Shown: one piece after another, positions 46,809-55,243 of the stretch | Position numbering within the stretch: position 1 is the first letter of the stretch | How the letters are laid out: the number at the start of each line of letters is the position of its first letter | Assembly: GCF_004022465.1 (NCBI RefSeq) | Contig: NZ_SAVA01000002.1 | Location: forward strand, 310,001-374,000 | Length of the DNA: 64,000 nucleotides | Direction: 5' to 3' | From: Rhodobacter huangdaonensis | GTDB taxonomy: Bacteria > Pseudomonadota > Alphaproteobacteria > Rhodobacterales > Rhodobacteraceae | Position numbers and translations under genes: made by a program | Notes under the pieces: model-generated | The model's database searches: none | Told to the model about the DNA's origin: nothing | Seen by the model: the letters and a program-made list of their open reading frames with translations, nothing else

Positions 46809-47752
46809 ATCGCCCCCGCGGCAAGACGCGCCGAGAACGCGGCCCAGTCGGGGCGGGCGTGCAACGCGGCAATGCGGGCGCGGTGCCAGTCGCGCGCGGC
46901 GGCCTCGAGCCGGGCAAGCTCGGGGTCCGCCCGCAGCGCCGCAAGCTCCGCCGTGACCGCCGCGTCATAGCGGGCAATCGCGTGATCCTCGACCTCGTTG
47001 CGCTCGAACCGCGCCCAGTAGTCGGCGCCCATGTCCTCGCCCGCGTGGTTCACCCGGCCGCGGTCGCGCTTCACCAGAAAGCTGTCGCGCGCCCGCAGCG
47101 CATAGTGATTGACCTGCGCCACGCGGGTGTCGGCCCGCAGGATCAGCCCGCCGCGGCCGTTGCGCCAGGGCGCGCCGCCGGCAATGGCGCGTGCCATCTC
47201 GACCCCCTCGCGCGGGTGCGGCATGTGCACGCCGATCCGCGCCATCTCCGGCAGGCGGCGGAACAGCGATTTCACATAGGCCACACGCGGCGGCCGCTCG
47301 CAGCGGGTGAACTGCCGGGTGACGGGGGCAGGGTCATAGCCGGTGATCCCGGCCGAGCCGAACTGCCGCCAGCTCACCCCGATCACATCGACGCCGGGTG
47401 TGGCCCCGATCAGCGCGGCAAAACTGCCGTCGCCCGTCTTCACCACCAGAAATTCGTCGGCATCGCAGACCCAGATCCACTCGGCCTGCGTCACCTCCTC
47501 GTACCAGCGCGCCTGCCGCAGCGCCGCGCGCTGGATGCCGCCATGTTCGGTCGCGCGCGTCGCATGCGGGCGCACAAGGCCCATCCCGGCCAGGCGCGCC
47601 AGCATCTCGGGCTGACCATCCTCGCAATCGTTATGGGCGACATAGAAAGACGTCGCCCCCAGCACCCGGTAATGGGCGAGCCATTCGAGCAGGAAGGCGC
47701 CCTCGTTCTTCATCGTGGTGACGATGGCAACGCGTGGGGACGAGCCTGTCAT
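46805..47752 (-). CDS. Glycosyltransferase family 2 protein, GT2_4 type (paralog 2)
   Basis: 315-residue paralog with IVTTMKNEGAFLLEWLAHYRVLG, NDCEDGQPE, the DADE motif in WVCDADEFLVV, GVHMPH, and NHYALRARDSFLVKRDRGRVNH. I start at MTGSSPRVAIV (47752); the frame is open further upstream across a palindromic repeat, which is not coding. The repeat in the 139-base gap to paralog 3 may reduce or end transcription between them. Confidence 0.85.
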   Translation of the reverse strand: MTGSSPRVAIVTTMKNEGAFLLEWLAHYRVLGATSFYVAHNDCEDGQPEMLARLAGMGLVRPHATRATEHGGIQRAALRQARWYEEVTQAEWIWVCDADEFLVVKTGDGSFAALIGATPGVDVIGVSWRQFGSAGITGYDPAPVTRQFTRCERPPRVAYVKSLFRRLPEMARIGVHMPHPREGVEMARAIAGGAPWRNGRGGLILRADTRVAQVNHYALRARDSFLVKRDRGRVNHAGEDMGADYWARFERNEVEDHAIARYDAAVTAELAALRADPELARLEAAARDWHRARIAALHARPDWAAFSARLAAGAM

Positions 47753-47786
47753 CGCCGCCCCCGGCCGCCGCGCCGGACGCTCCGCG

Positions 47787-47837
47787 GGGAGTATTTTTGC
47801 CAAGAAAAAGGCCCATTTTCCTGGCCCAAATACTCCC
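47787..47837. repeat. Dispersed palindromic repeat, copy 6 (GGAGTATTT subtype)
   Basis: Arms GGGAGTATTTTTGCCAAGAA.. (47787-47808) and its mirror (47816-47837) match over 22 bases with three mismatches, around a 7-base loop. The arm sequence is that of copy 1, not of copies 2-5 and 7. Lies between two glycosyltransferase genes. Confidence 0.85.
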
Positions 47838-47891
47838 GCCGGAGGCTCCTGCCATCGGGGCCGAGCACGCGGTCGGGCAGGGCGTGCGCGC

Positions 47892-50243
47892 TCAATGCTC
47901 GGCCTCCCCCACATGCTCGACGGTGAACAGGAAGTCGGGCGGCAGCACCTGTTCGTGCAGGTCGGGCGGGATCACGCCGGGCCCGGCGTTGAACACGCTC
48001 GAGCCGAAGACATGCAGCATGCGCGAGTATTTCTCGAAGCGCGGCGAGCACAGTTCGCCATAGAATTTCTCGTAATTCTCGGTGGCGCGCAGTTCGGCGA
48101 TCTTCTCGCGGTGCTTCTTGACGGAATAGTCATGCGCGGCGCGGATCTCGGGGTCGGCCATCAGCCGGTCCCATTCTGCCTGAAGTGCGGGGATCATCCG
48201 CTGGATCGAGCGGTCCTCGACGGCGTTGTGGTTCATCCGGAACCAGTAGCTAAGCCCCTGATCGCGGTCGACATGGTTCACCCGGCCGCGGTCGCGCTTG
48301 ACGAGGAAGCTTTCGGCCGAGCGCACGGCGTAATGGTTCAGCTGCACCCAGTCATAGCCATAGGTGTCGGTGGTCGAGCGCCAGCCGTTGCGGAACATCT
48401 CCTTCGGCATCGGATGGCCCGAGCCGTTGAGCCATTTCACCTGATCCCAGAGATCGGGGATCAGCCCCTTCGGCCGGTGCACGCCGAGCTTCTTGTAGAT
48501 GTCGATGTTGCGGAAAAGGGTCTTGAACCCCCAGGCCTGATGCGGCTTGCGCACCACCTCGGGGGCGCAGGTGGTGAACTGGTCGAGCAGGAAGCGGTCT
48601 TCGTAGCCGTGCACGTCGCAATTGCCAAAGAGCCGCCAGGTCAGCGAGATCATGTTCGCCTCGCCCATGGCGGTATAGAGCGCGCGTAGCGTGCCGTCGC
48701 CGATCTTGATGTCGATGAATTCGTCGACATCCATGCAGATCGCCCAGCCGGCGTTCTGCATCATCGGCTCGCTTTCGGCGGCCTGCAGCGCCGCATGCTG
48801 GGGCTTGAGGTCCATCGTGCGGAACGGGTTGTCGCGATGTGCGCAGATCCCCTTGCGCTCGAGCAGGTCGAGCATCTCGTCGGTGCCGTCCGAGCAGTCG
48901 TTGGTGTAGATCAGGAAGTCGTCGACCCCGATCGCCCGGTGATAGGCGATCCATTCCATGATGAAGGGGCCCTCGTTCTTCATCGTGGTGACGATGCAGG
49001 TGCGCCCGCCCTCGACGGCGCGTTTCGGCGCCGCTTTCGGCTTCGACACCGGCGGCCGGATCGGCTTGTGGCCCCAGACCTGGGTGGCAAGCTCCAGAAG
49101 CTGCGGGTCCTCGATCAGCGAGGTCTTGGGCGCAAGCTCCGAGGCGGCGCGGCCCGGCACGCGCAGCCCCATGGCGCGCCAGAACGGGAAAGTGGTGTTC
49201 GGGTCGGGTTTCGCATAGGCCACGCGGATCGCGCGCCAGGTGGCATCGAGCCCGGCACGCGCGGGCGCGACGCCCCAGCGGGCAATGCCGCGGCGGGCGT
49301 CGAACTGGCGGCAGATGTGGTCGGAAAAGCGCGTGGACGCGCCCTGCCGCACCCGCCACGGATAGATCCGCCGCCCGACCAGCAACACCACGCCCGAGCG
49401 CGCGGTGGTGCAGGCGTCGAAGGCCGAGGGCGTGCCTGCCGCGCGCGGTGCGAGCAGGTCGGTGACGTCAAGCGTCAGCATCGCCCGCGCCTCGGTGAGG
49501 AAGCGCCATTTCGCGATCTCGTAGATCAGCGCCTGACCGAGCGGGGAACGCCAGGGGTCGGCCGCGGGCACCTCCATGCGGTCCTTGCCGGGCGCGTCGG
49601 GGGCGAGGAAAGGGTGGCTTTCCGGGCCGAGATCGGGCTTGCCGAGCGGGATCGCGCTTTCGACGATCGCCACCGCCATCTCGAGCTCGCGCTCCTCCAG
49701 GCCGCGGCGCAGGGCGCGGGCAAACTCCTCGGCACTGCCCGCCGCACTGTCGGGCGGCGCGCGGTTCACGATCACCGCGCCGGTCGCGCCGTGGTAATCG
49801 TGATGCCAGCTCAGCCAGTCGACCACGGTCTCGGCGCTTTCCTCGAGCCGCTGGCCGAAGAGGCAGTCGCGCCCGGCGAATGTGGCGCGGTCGGGGGCGG
49901 CGGCGTCGATCTCGTGCACGATCACCGGGGCGGCGGGGAGGGCGGCCTCGGGGCCCGGGCGCGGCGCCTCGGGGCTCAGCGCGATGCGCAAGGGGCCCTC
50001 GGCCGGGGCGCGCGCCACGACCATCACGCCGCCCGAGATCTCGCGCCGTTCGAGCACCTCGACGCAGCCCTCGGGCTGCTCGGGCGGCACCTGTCCGGCA
50101 TGGGAAGGATTGGCGAGGAAGAGATGCAGGGTGCGCACCGGCTCGCCGTCGCGCCGGTCGGGCCAGAGCACCGCGTCGAGCACCGTCAGCCCGCCAAGCT
50201 GCACGACCCCAAGTTGCCGGCGGAACACCCCTGCCTCACTCAT
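47892..50243 (-). CDS. Two-domain glycosyltransferase (degenerate plus active GT2_4 domain)
   Basis: 783-residue protein. The C-terminal part (about 412-660) is a complete GT2_4 domain: TTMKNEGPFIMEWIAYHRAIG (419-439), NDCSDGTDE, DVDE (505-508), GVHRPKG and NHYAVRSAESFLVKRDRGRVNH (636-657). The N-terminal part (about 135-350) shows faint copies of the same landmarks: VDWLSWHHDYHGATGAVIVNR (141-161), then LDVTDLL (258-264) where the acidic DxDE should be, then LLVGRRIYPWR. It looks like an ancient duplicate that lost metal binding. Divergent from the plus-strand pair of the locus. Confidence 0.82.
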   Translation of the reverse strand: MSEAGVFRRQLGVVQLGGLTVLDAVLWPDRRDGEPVRTLHLFLANPSHAGQVPPEQPEGCVEVLERREISGGVMVVARAPAEGPLRIALSPEAPRPGPEAALPAAPVIVHEIDAAAPDRATFAGRDCLFGQRLEESAETVVDWLSWHHDYHGATGAVIVNRAPPDSAAGSAEEFARALRRGLEERELEMAVAIVESAIPLGKPDLGPESHPFLAPDAPGKDRMEVPAADPWRSPLGQALIYEIAKWRFLTEARAMLTLDVTDLLAPRAAGTPSAFDACTTARSGVVLLVGRRIYPWRVRQGASTRFSDHICRQFDARRGIARWGVAPARAGLDATWRAIRVAYAKPDPNTTFPFWRAMGLRVPGRAASELAPKTSLIEDPQLLELATQVWGHKPIRPPVSKPKAAPKRAVEGGRTCIVTTMKNEGPFIMEWIAYHRAIGVDDFLIYTNDCSDGTDEMLDLLERKGICAHRDNPFRTMDLKPQHAALQAAESEPMMQNAGWAICMDVDEFIDIKIGDGTLRALYTAMGEANMISLTWRLFGNCDVHGYEDRFLLDQFTTCAPEVVRKPHQAWGFKTLFRNIDIYKKLGVHRPKGLIPDLWDQVKWLNGSGHPMPKEMFRNGWRSTTDTYGYDWVQLNHYAVRSAESFLVKRDRGRVNHVDRDQGLSYWFRMNHNAVEDRSIQRMIPALQAEWDRLMADPEIRAAHDYSVKKHREKIAELRATENYEKFYGELCSPRFEKYSRMLHVFGSSVFNAGPGVIPPDLHEQVLPPDFLFTVEHVGEAEH

Positions 50244-50395
50244 CTGCTCACCCCTTGCCTTTGCCTCTTCCTAGCACAGCCCTCCGCGCCCGCAAACCGC
50301 ACCGGGCGGCGCGCGAATTTGCGTTGGCAATCCGGGGGGATTTGGCGATTATGGCGGCAAGAGAGACCAGTAAAGCCAAAAAGGGCAGTGTATTC

Positions 50396-51256
50396 ATGTC
50401 GAAGGATTACCAGGTTGCGGCGCTCTGGATCGGAGGGTCGCTGAGCTATCTCGAACAGCTTTGTCTGAAATCCTTCGTCGATGCCGGCCAGCATGTGAAG
50501 CTTTACTCCTACGAGCCGATCGACAACGCCCCCGAGGGCATCGAGATGGCCGATGCGAACGAGGTGCTGTCGCAGGAGAACTTCCTGCGCCATGGCCGCA
50601 CCAACAGCCCGGCGCTGCATTCGGACCTGTTCCGCTACCACCTGCTGGCGCAGAATGACCGCACGATCTGGGCCGATACCGACGCCTATTGCGTGAAGCC
50701 CTTCGAGACGCCGAACGGCCATTTCTATTCCTGGGAAAGCGCCGAGGGCATCAACGGCGGCGTGCTCGGCCTGCCGCGCGACAGCGAGGCGCTCGGCCAG
50801 CTTTTGGAATTCACCACCGACGAATATGCGATCCCGGAATGGTATGGCGATGCCTACCGCCGCGAGCTTGAGGCAAAGAAGGCCGCGGGCACGCCGGTGC
50901 ATGCGGGCGAGCAGCCCTGGGGCGTGTGGGGGCCGCATGCGCTGACCCATTTCCTGAAGAAGACCGGTGAGTCGCGGTATGCGATGCCGATCTGGGGGCT
51001 CTATCCTTTTGAGTACAGCGAGCGCGCGCTGATGCTGCGCCCGGGCTATGACTGGCACAGCCACATCAAGGACGACACCTACTCGATCCATTTCTACGGC
51101 CGGCGGATGCGGGCGCGGCTCTTGGACAAGTTCGACGGCGTGCCGAAGCCGCGCAGCCTGATCGGGCAGCTCGTCAGGAAGCACGGCATCGACCCGGCCG
51201 CGGCACCGTTGCGCCGCCACGGCAAGCCCGAGCCCGACACCGGCGCGGAAGACTGA
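50396..51256 (+). CDS. DXD-motif glycosyltransferase (sugar-binding region family)
   Basis: 286-residue protein of the Gly_transf_sug (Och1-like) family: MSKDYQVAALWIGGSLSYLEQLCLKSF, SPALHSDLFRYHLLAQNDRTIWADTDAYCVKPF with DTD at 94-96, and GEQPWGVWGPHALTHFLK. The DTD binds the nucleotide-sugar metal ion. I chose the ATG at 50396; one at 50351 is in frame and possible. First of two plus-strand genes, divergent from the large glycosyltransferase. Confidence 0.85.
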   Translation: MSKDYQVAALWIGGSLSYLEQLCLKSFVDAGQHVKLYSYEPIDNAPEGIEMADANEVLSQENFLRHGRTNSPALHSDLFRYHLLAQNDRTIWADTDAYCVKPFETPNGHFYSWESAEGINGGVLGLPRDSEALGQLLEFTTDEYAIPEWYGDAYRRELEAKKAAGTPVHAGEQPWGVWGPHALTHFLKKTGESRYAMPIWGLYPFEYSERALMLRPGYDWHSHIKDDTYSIHFYGRRMRARLLDKFDGVPKPRSLIGQLVRKHGIDPAAAPLRRHGKPEPDTGAED

Positions 51257-51259
51257 GCG

Positions 51260-52636
51260 ATGCGCGGGGCAGGGGAAGACGCGCTCCTCGCGGCGACGGG
51301 GCTGACGCAGGTGGCCTCGGTCGCCGATCTCGGCGGCGGGGCGCTCGGGCCGGTGCTCGCGGCGCATGACCGCTGGGATTGCGACATCACGCTGATCGAC
51401 ATGGGGGCGAACGGCAGCTGGACCGGGCTGCGCTCGGACTGGATCGCGCCTTATCTTGCGGCGCTCGAGGCGGCAGGGGTGGACCCGGGCCGGGTCCGCG
51501 TGGTGACCCGCGCGGACGAGCTGCGCGCGGTTGATCTGCTGCTGAACCTGTCAGGCTGGGGCGACCGGCACAAGATCAAGCACCTGAGCGAGGTGCTCGA
51601 GACCGCGCTTCATGCCGACAGCCGGATGGTGCTCGACATCCGCCACGGCACCGGCAGTTTCCCGTTTCTCAAGGATTTCGGCGAGACCGAGATCGTGGCT
51701 GAGCTGCCGCCCCGCGACGGCAAGTCGGTGCGGCGGGTGGTCTTCACCCCGAACGCGCCGGCGCCCGTGGCCGATGACGGCTGGGCCGCGATCGCACAGG
51801 GGCTTGCGGGCCCCGACGGCTTCTACCGGGAGAGCGAGGGCCACAGCTTCCTTTACATCCCGCGCTCGAAAAAGGTGCTGGTCGTCACCTTCGACAATCT
51901 CGACATCGCGATGAACAAGCGCGACGACCGCCGGCCCTGGGGCTTTGCCTTCATCGAGAAGCAGGGCTGGTCGATGCTTGGGGTGATGGCGGGCGGCTGG
52001 ACCTGGTATCGCACCCCCTGGGTCGCGGCCGAGTTCGACCGGCTGGCGGCCGAGGGCTTCTTCGCGCAGTTCGACCGGGTGGTGTTCTATGGTGCCTCGA
52101 TGGGCGGTTATGCCGCCTGCGCCTTCTCGGGCGCCTGCCCGGGGGCGGATGTGGTGGCGATCTCGCCGCAGTCGACGGTCGACAGGACCGTGGTGCCCTG
52201 GGAAACGCGCTACAAGACGGTCTGGGGCGCGAATTTCAGCGGCAAATACGGCGATGCGGCACAGGTGAGCGGCGCGGCGCGGCGCATTGCGCTGCTCTAT
52301 GATCCCTATGAGCCGCTGGATGCGCAGCATGCCGCGCGGTTTCAGGGCGCCAATGTGATGAAGCTGCGCGCGCCGCTTCTGGGCCACCGGCTCGGCTCCT
52401 CGCTCAGCCAGATGGGCATTCTCAGCCCGATCATCCTTGGTGCGCTCGACGGCACGCTGACCGAGGCCGGCTTCTATCGCCGGCTGCGCGCGCGCAAGGA
52501 TTTCGCCCGCTATCAGCGCGAGCTGTTCGAACGGGCGGTGGCGAAGGGGCACAAGCGGCTGGCGCGGCGGCTTGGCGAATGGGTGCTGAAGCGCGGCGAC
52601 AACCGGGCAATCCGGCAGGGGCTGGCGAAACTCTAG
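51260..52636 (+). CDS. Fusion of methyltransferase-like and alpha/beta-hydrolase-like domains
   Basis: 458-residue protein. The N-terminal part (1-170) has a Rossmann look with VADLGGGALG (21-30) and TLIDMGANGSW, as in SAM-dependent enzymes. The C-terminal part (190-450) has the nucleophile elbow YGASMGGY with Ser280, followed by AISPQST, and resembles the protein at 44648-45619 where that Ser is Gly. Starts 3 bases after the glycosyltransferase stop, so both are co-transcribed. A role in modifying (for example acylating or de-esterifying) the glycan is plausible but unproven. Its nearest terminator is that of the small RNA. Confidence 0.75.
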   Translation: MRGAGEDALLAATGLTQVASVADLGGGALGPVLAAHDRWDCDITLIDMGANGSWTGLRSDWIAPYLAALEAAGVDPGRVRVVTRADELRAVDLLLNLSGWGDRHKIKHLSEVLETALHADSRMVLDIRHGTGSFPFLKDFGETEIVAELPPRDGKSVRRVVFTPNAPAPVADDGWAAIAQGLAGPDGFYRESEGHSFLYIPRSKKVLVVTFDNLDIAMNKRDDRRPWGFAFIEKQGWSMLGVMAGGWTWYRTPWVAAEFDRLAAEGFFAQFDRVVFYGASMGGYAACAFSGACPGADVVAISPQSTVDRTVVPWETRYKTVWGANFSGKYGDAAQVSGAARRIALLYDPYEPLDAQHAARFQGANVMKLRAPLLGHRLGSSLSQMGILSPIILGALDGTLTEAGFYRRLRARKDFARYQRELFERAVAKGHKRLARRLGEWVLKRGDNRAIRQGLAKL

Positions 52637-52683
52637 CGCGCCACGGGGGCAGCCAAAATGTCGCAGCCCGCGCCCGGGCAATC

Positions 52684-52725
52684 TTGATCTGGATCAACGT
52701 TGCCTGCCGGGCTGCCGCGTAGAAA
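52684..52725 (+). promoter_or_regulatory. FNR-type box and -10 element of the small RNA
   Basis: TTGATCTGGATCAA (52684-52697) is a perfect FNR/FnrL box (TTGAT-N4-ATCAA). A -10-like TAGAAA is at 52720-52725. If transcription starts at 52732, the box centre (52690.5) is at -41.5, the class II activator position, and the -10 hexamer is at -12 to -7. Confidence 0.75.
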
Positions 52726-52731
52726 GGGGGC

Positions 52732-52854
52732 ATCAGGTTCCTGATCTCCCTGAAACACGGCGCAAGCCGGCGGGACCTGACCGAACCAAGGACGTTCTCC
52801 CTCGTCTGGTTCAACAATGCGCTGCGGGCCTCCCTCCCGCAGCGCTTTATTTTT
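52732..52854 (+). ncRNA. Putative FnrL-activated small RNA with C-rich loops
   Basis: About 123 nt in a gap between two convergent genes, with no open reading frame. The predicted 5' end (A52732) starts a small hairpin ATCAGG-tt-CCTGAT (52732-52745). A second hairpin GAACCA...GACG-ttctccct-CGTC-TGGTTC (52783-52812) exposes CUCCCU in its loop. The third is the terminator hairpin with loop CCUCCCU. A further CUCCCU follows the first hairpin (52746-52751). Three copies of a motif complementary to Shine-Dalgarno sequences, two in loops, are typical of trans-acting regulatory RNAs. The FnrL-dependent sRNA PcrZ of R. sphaeroides, which represses photosynthesis genes, is the obvious comparison; homology is not shown. 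Confidence 0.75.
52819..52854 (+). terminator. Strong Rho-independent terminator of the small RNA
   Basis: GCGCTGCGGG-cctccct-CCCGCAGCGC, a perfect 10-bp stem with 7-base loop, followed by TTTATTTTT. It also ends read-through from the gene at 51260-52636. Confidence 0.93.
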
Positions 52855-52874
52855 GGGCCGATGCCAAGGGGATC

Positions 52875-53468
52875 TCAGATCAGCTTCACCTGCGTGCCGA
52901 TCGGGCACAGACCATAGAGTTCCTCGATCTGCTCGTTGAACAGGCCGATGCAGCCCGACGAGCTCTTGCGCCCGATCTTGCGGGTGTCGTGGGTGCCGTG
53001 GATGATGTAGGCGGGCCAGCTCAGATACATCGCATGCGTGCCGAGCGGGTTGTCCGGCCCGGGCGGCATTGCATGCAGCGACGGGTCCGCGGCGATCATC
53101 GAGGCGGTGGGCGTCCAGCTCGGCCCGATCTTCTTGCGCACGATCTCGGTATAGCCGGTCCGCGTCAGCTCGGGGCTTTTCGGCACCGAGGTCGGGTAGA
53201 GCCGGTAATCCACGCCGTCGACGGCCCAGTAGTGCAGCGCCTTCGACACCGTGTCGGCGATCAGCGTCACCCGGTCGAGCCGGTCGAAATGGTCGCGCCA
53301 GTCGATCTCGCGGAAGGAGGAGATATTCGCGCGCATCTGCGGCGCGACGATCGCCGGCTGATCGGCCATCGGGATATCCTGCGTGCCGGCGCGCGCCAGC
53401 GCCGGGGTGAAAAGCGATGCGGCCCCCGCAGCGAGCGCCGCGCGGCGGCTGAGAATGATCCGTGCCAT
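52875..53468 (-). CDS. Tat-exported L,D-transpeptidase (YkuD family)
   Basis: 197-residue periplasmic protein. The N terminus MARIILSRRAALAAGAASLF has a twin-arginine motif (SRRAAL) and a hydrophobic stretch, so Tat export is likely. The YkuD domain has HGT (H157) and SSSGCIGLFN with catalytic Cys173. It makes 3-3 crosslinks or anchors proteins to peptidoglycan. The start at 53468 follows an AGGACAGGAACAG ribosome site. Convergent with the small RNA. Confidence 0.9.
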   Translation of the reverse strand: MARIILSRRAALAAGAASLFTPALARAGTQDIPMADQPAIVAPQMRANISSFREIDWRDHFDRLDRVTLIADTVSKALHYWAVDGVDYRLYPTSVPKSPELTRTGYTEIVRKKIGPSWTPTASMIAADPSLHAMPPGPDNPLGTHAMYLSWPAYIIHGTHDTRKIGRKSSSGCIGLFNEQIEELYGLCPIGTQVKLI

Positions 53469-53579
53469 GTCTGTTCCTGTCCTCATATTCTGATTGCCGA
53501 ATGGTCCCACTTCGCGCCGGCAGGGGCAAATCACGCCGCCTCACGAAAGGGCGAGTCTGGCCGCGGGCGGGGCTCAACG

Positions 53580-53606
53580 AAAAAGCCCTCCCGCGGGGGG
53601 AGGGCT
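53580..53606 (-). terminator. Rho-independent terminator of infC
   Basis: Minus strand AGCCCTCCC-cccgc-GGGAGGGCT with a 9-bp perfect stem, followed by TTTTT. Lies 27 bases after the infC stop. Confidence 0.9.
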
Positions 53607-53633
53607 CGCGATGCCTGCGCCGGGGCGCGGGGA

Positions 53634-54173
<540 letters not shown>

Positions 54174-54370
54174 GGCTGTGATCCTTCTGCGGCCAAGTCG
54201 AATGGCGCGCAAAATAGGACCCACAGCCGCGGCTTTCAACCGGAATCAGCGGTTTTCCGCCCGATCGGCCCGGTAAGGGGAAAGGAGAGCGCCCTTAAGC
54301 CTTTGCCTCGCCGTCGCGGGTGTCCATATAGCAGGCGTCGAATTCGTTTCCGAACCGAAGGGAGAGAAAC

Positions 54371-55087
54371 ATGAAGAAGGTTCTTGGCCTTGTCGTGGTC
54401 GTCGCCGCGATTGCCGCGGGGGCGTGGTATTTTACCCGTTCGCCCGAAGGGCAGAAGGCTGCGACCGAGGCGGTGAACGACGCCAAGGATGCGGCTCAGG
54501 CCGTGACCGGGGCGGTCGAGTCAGGCGCTTCCGACAGCGCCACCGCCGCCCAGGATGCCGCGCAGACCGCGGCGCAGGCCGCGGCCGAGGCGACGAAGGC
54601 TGCGGGCGATGCCGCAACGGCTGCGACCGAGGCCGCGGGGGCCGCGGTCGACGCCGCGAAGGACGTGGCCACCGGTGCCGCCACCCAGGCTGCCGGGGCG
54701 GCGTCTGATGCCGCCACCGCCGCGACCGAAGCCGCCACCGCTGCCGCCGATGCCGCCAAGAAGGCGGCTTCGGACGTGACCGGCGCGGCCGGCGATGCCG
54801 CCACCCAGGCGGCGCAGTCGGCGGCGCAGGCAAGCTCGGCTGCCGCGCAGGCGGTGAGCGATGCGGCAAGCGCCGCGACCAATGCCGCCGCGGCCGGTGC
54901 CGGCGCCGATGCCTCGGCGCTGACCGTCGAGGGCTTCGATGCGGCCAAGGTCGGCACGATGATCGACGCCTCGTCGCTCTCGGCCGAAACCAAGACCACG
55001 CTCAAGGCCGCGGTCGAGGCGGCGAAGACGAACCCCGCCCTCGTTGCGGCGACCGTCGCCCAGGTGAAGGTCGCGCTTGGCCTCTGA
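54371..55087 (+). CDS. Membrane-anchored Ala-rich helical repeat protein
   Basis: 238-residue protein with one N-terminal membrane span (MKKVLGLVVVVAAIAAGAWYF) and then about 150 residues of Ala-rich amphipathic helix of the form AxxAAxxAxxAAxDA, with acidic and Thr/Gln residues at regular spacing. A short folded C-terminal part (ALTVEGFDAAKVGTMIDASSLSAETKTTLKAAVEAAKTNPALVAAT) follows. It resembles LEA-like or apolipoprotein-like repeats. It probably lies in the periplasm along the inner membrane. GAAGGGAGAGAAAC precedes the ATG. Divergent from infC; a strong terminator follows. Confidence 0.8.
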   Translation: MKKVLGLVVVVAAIAAGAWYFTRSPEGQKAATEAVNDAKDAAQAVTGAVESGASDSATAAQDAAQTAAQAAAEATKAAGDAATAATEAAGAAVDAAKDVATGAATQAAGAASDAATAATEAATAAADAAKKAASDVTGAAGDAATQAAQSAAQASSAAAQAVSDAASAATNAAAAGAGADASALTVEGFDAAKVGTMIDASSLSAETKTTLKAAVEAAKTNPALVAATVAQVKVALGL

Positions 55088-55112
55088 GGCCGCAACGCAG
55101 CCCGCAAAACCG

Positions 55113-55140
55113 AAACGCCGCCCCTCGGGGCGGCGTTTTT
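55113..55140 (+). terminator. Rho-independent terminator of the Ala-rich protein gene
   Basis: AACGCCGCCCC pairs with GGGGCGGCGTT around a minimal loop, followed by a TTTTT run. Confidence 0.9.
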
Positions 55141-55243
55141 CATTGGCGAAAGCCGCAAGTTTCATTGGCGGACGCCGCAAGCCGGAAACGGACAGGCCGC
55201 GGGGGGACGCACCCGCGGCCTGTCGCGGACCGCCGGGCCGTGC

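Noticed and set aside
44648..52636. Horizontal gene island for the glycosyltransferase locus
   Set aside because: Apart from one AT-rich gap, base composition is like the rest; no integrase, tRNA border or direct repeats were seen.
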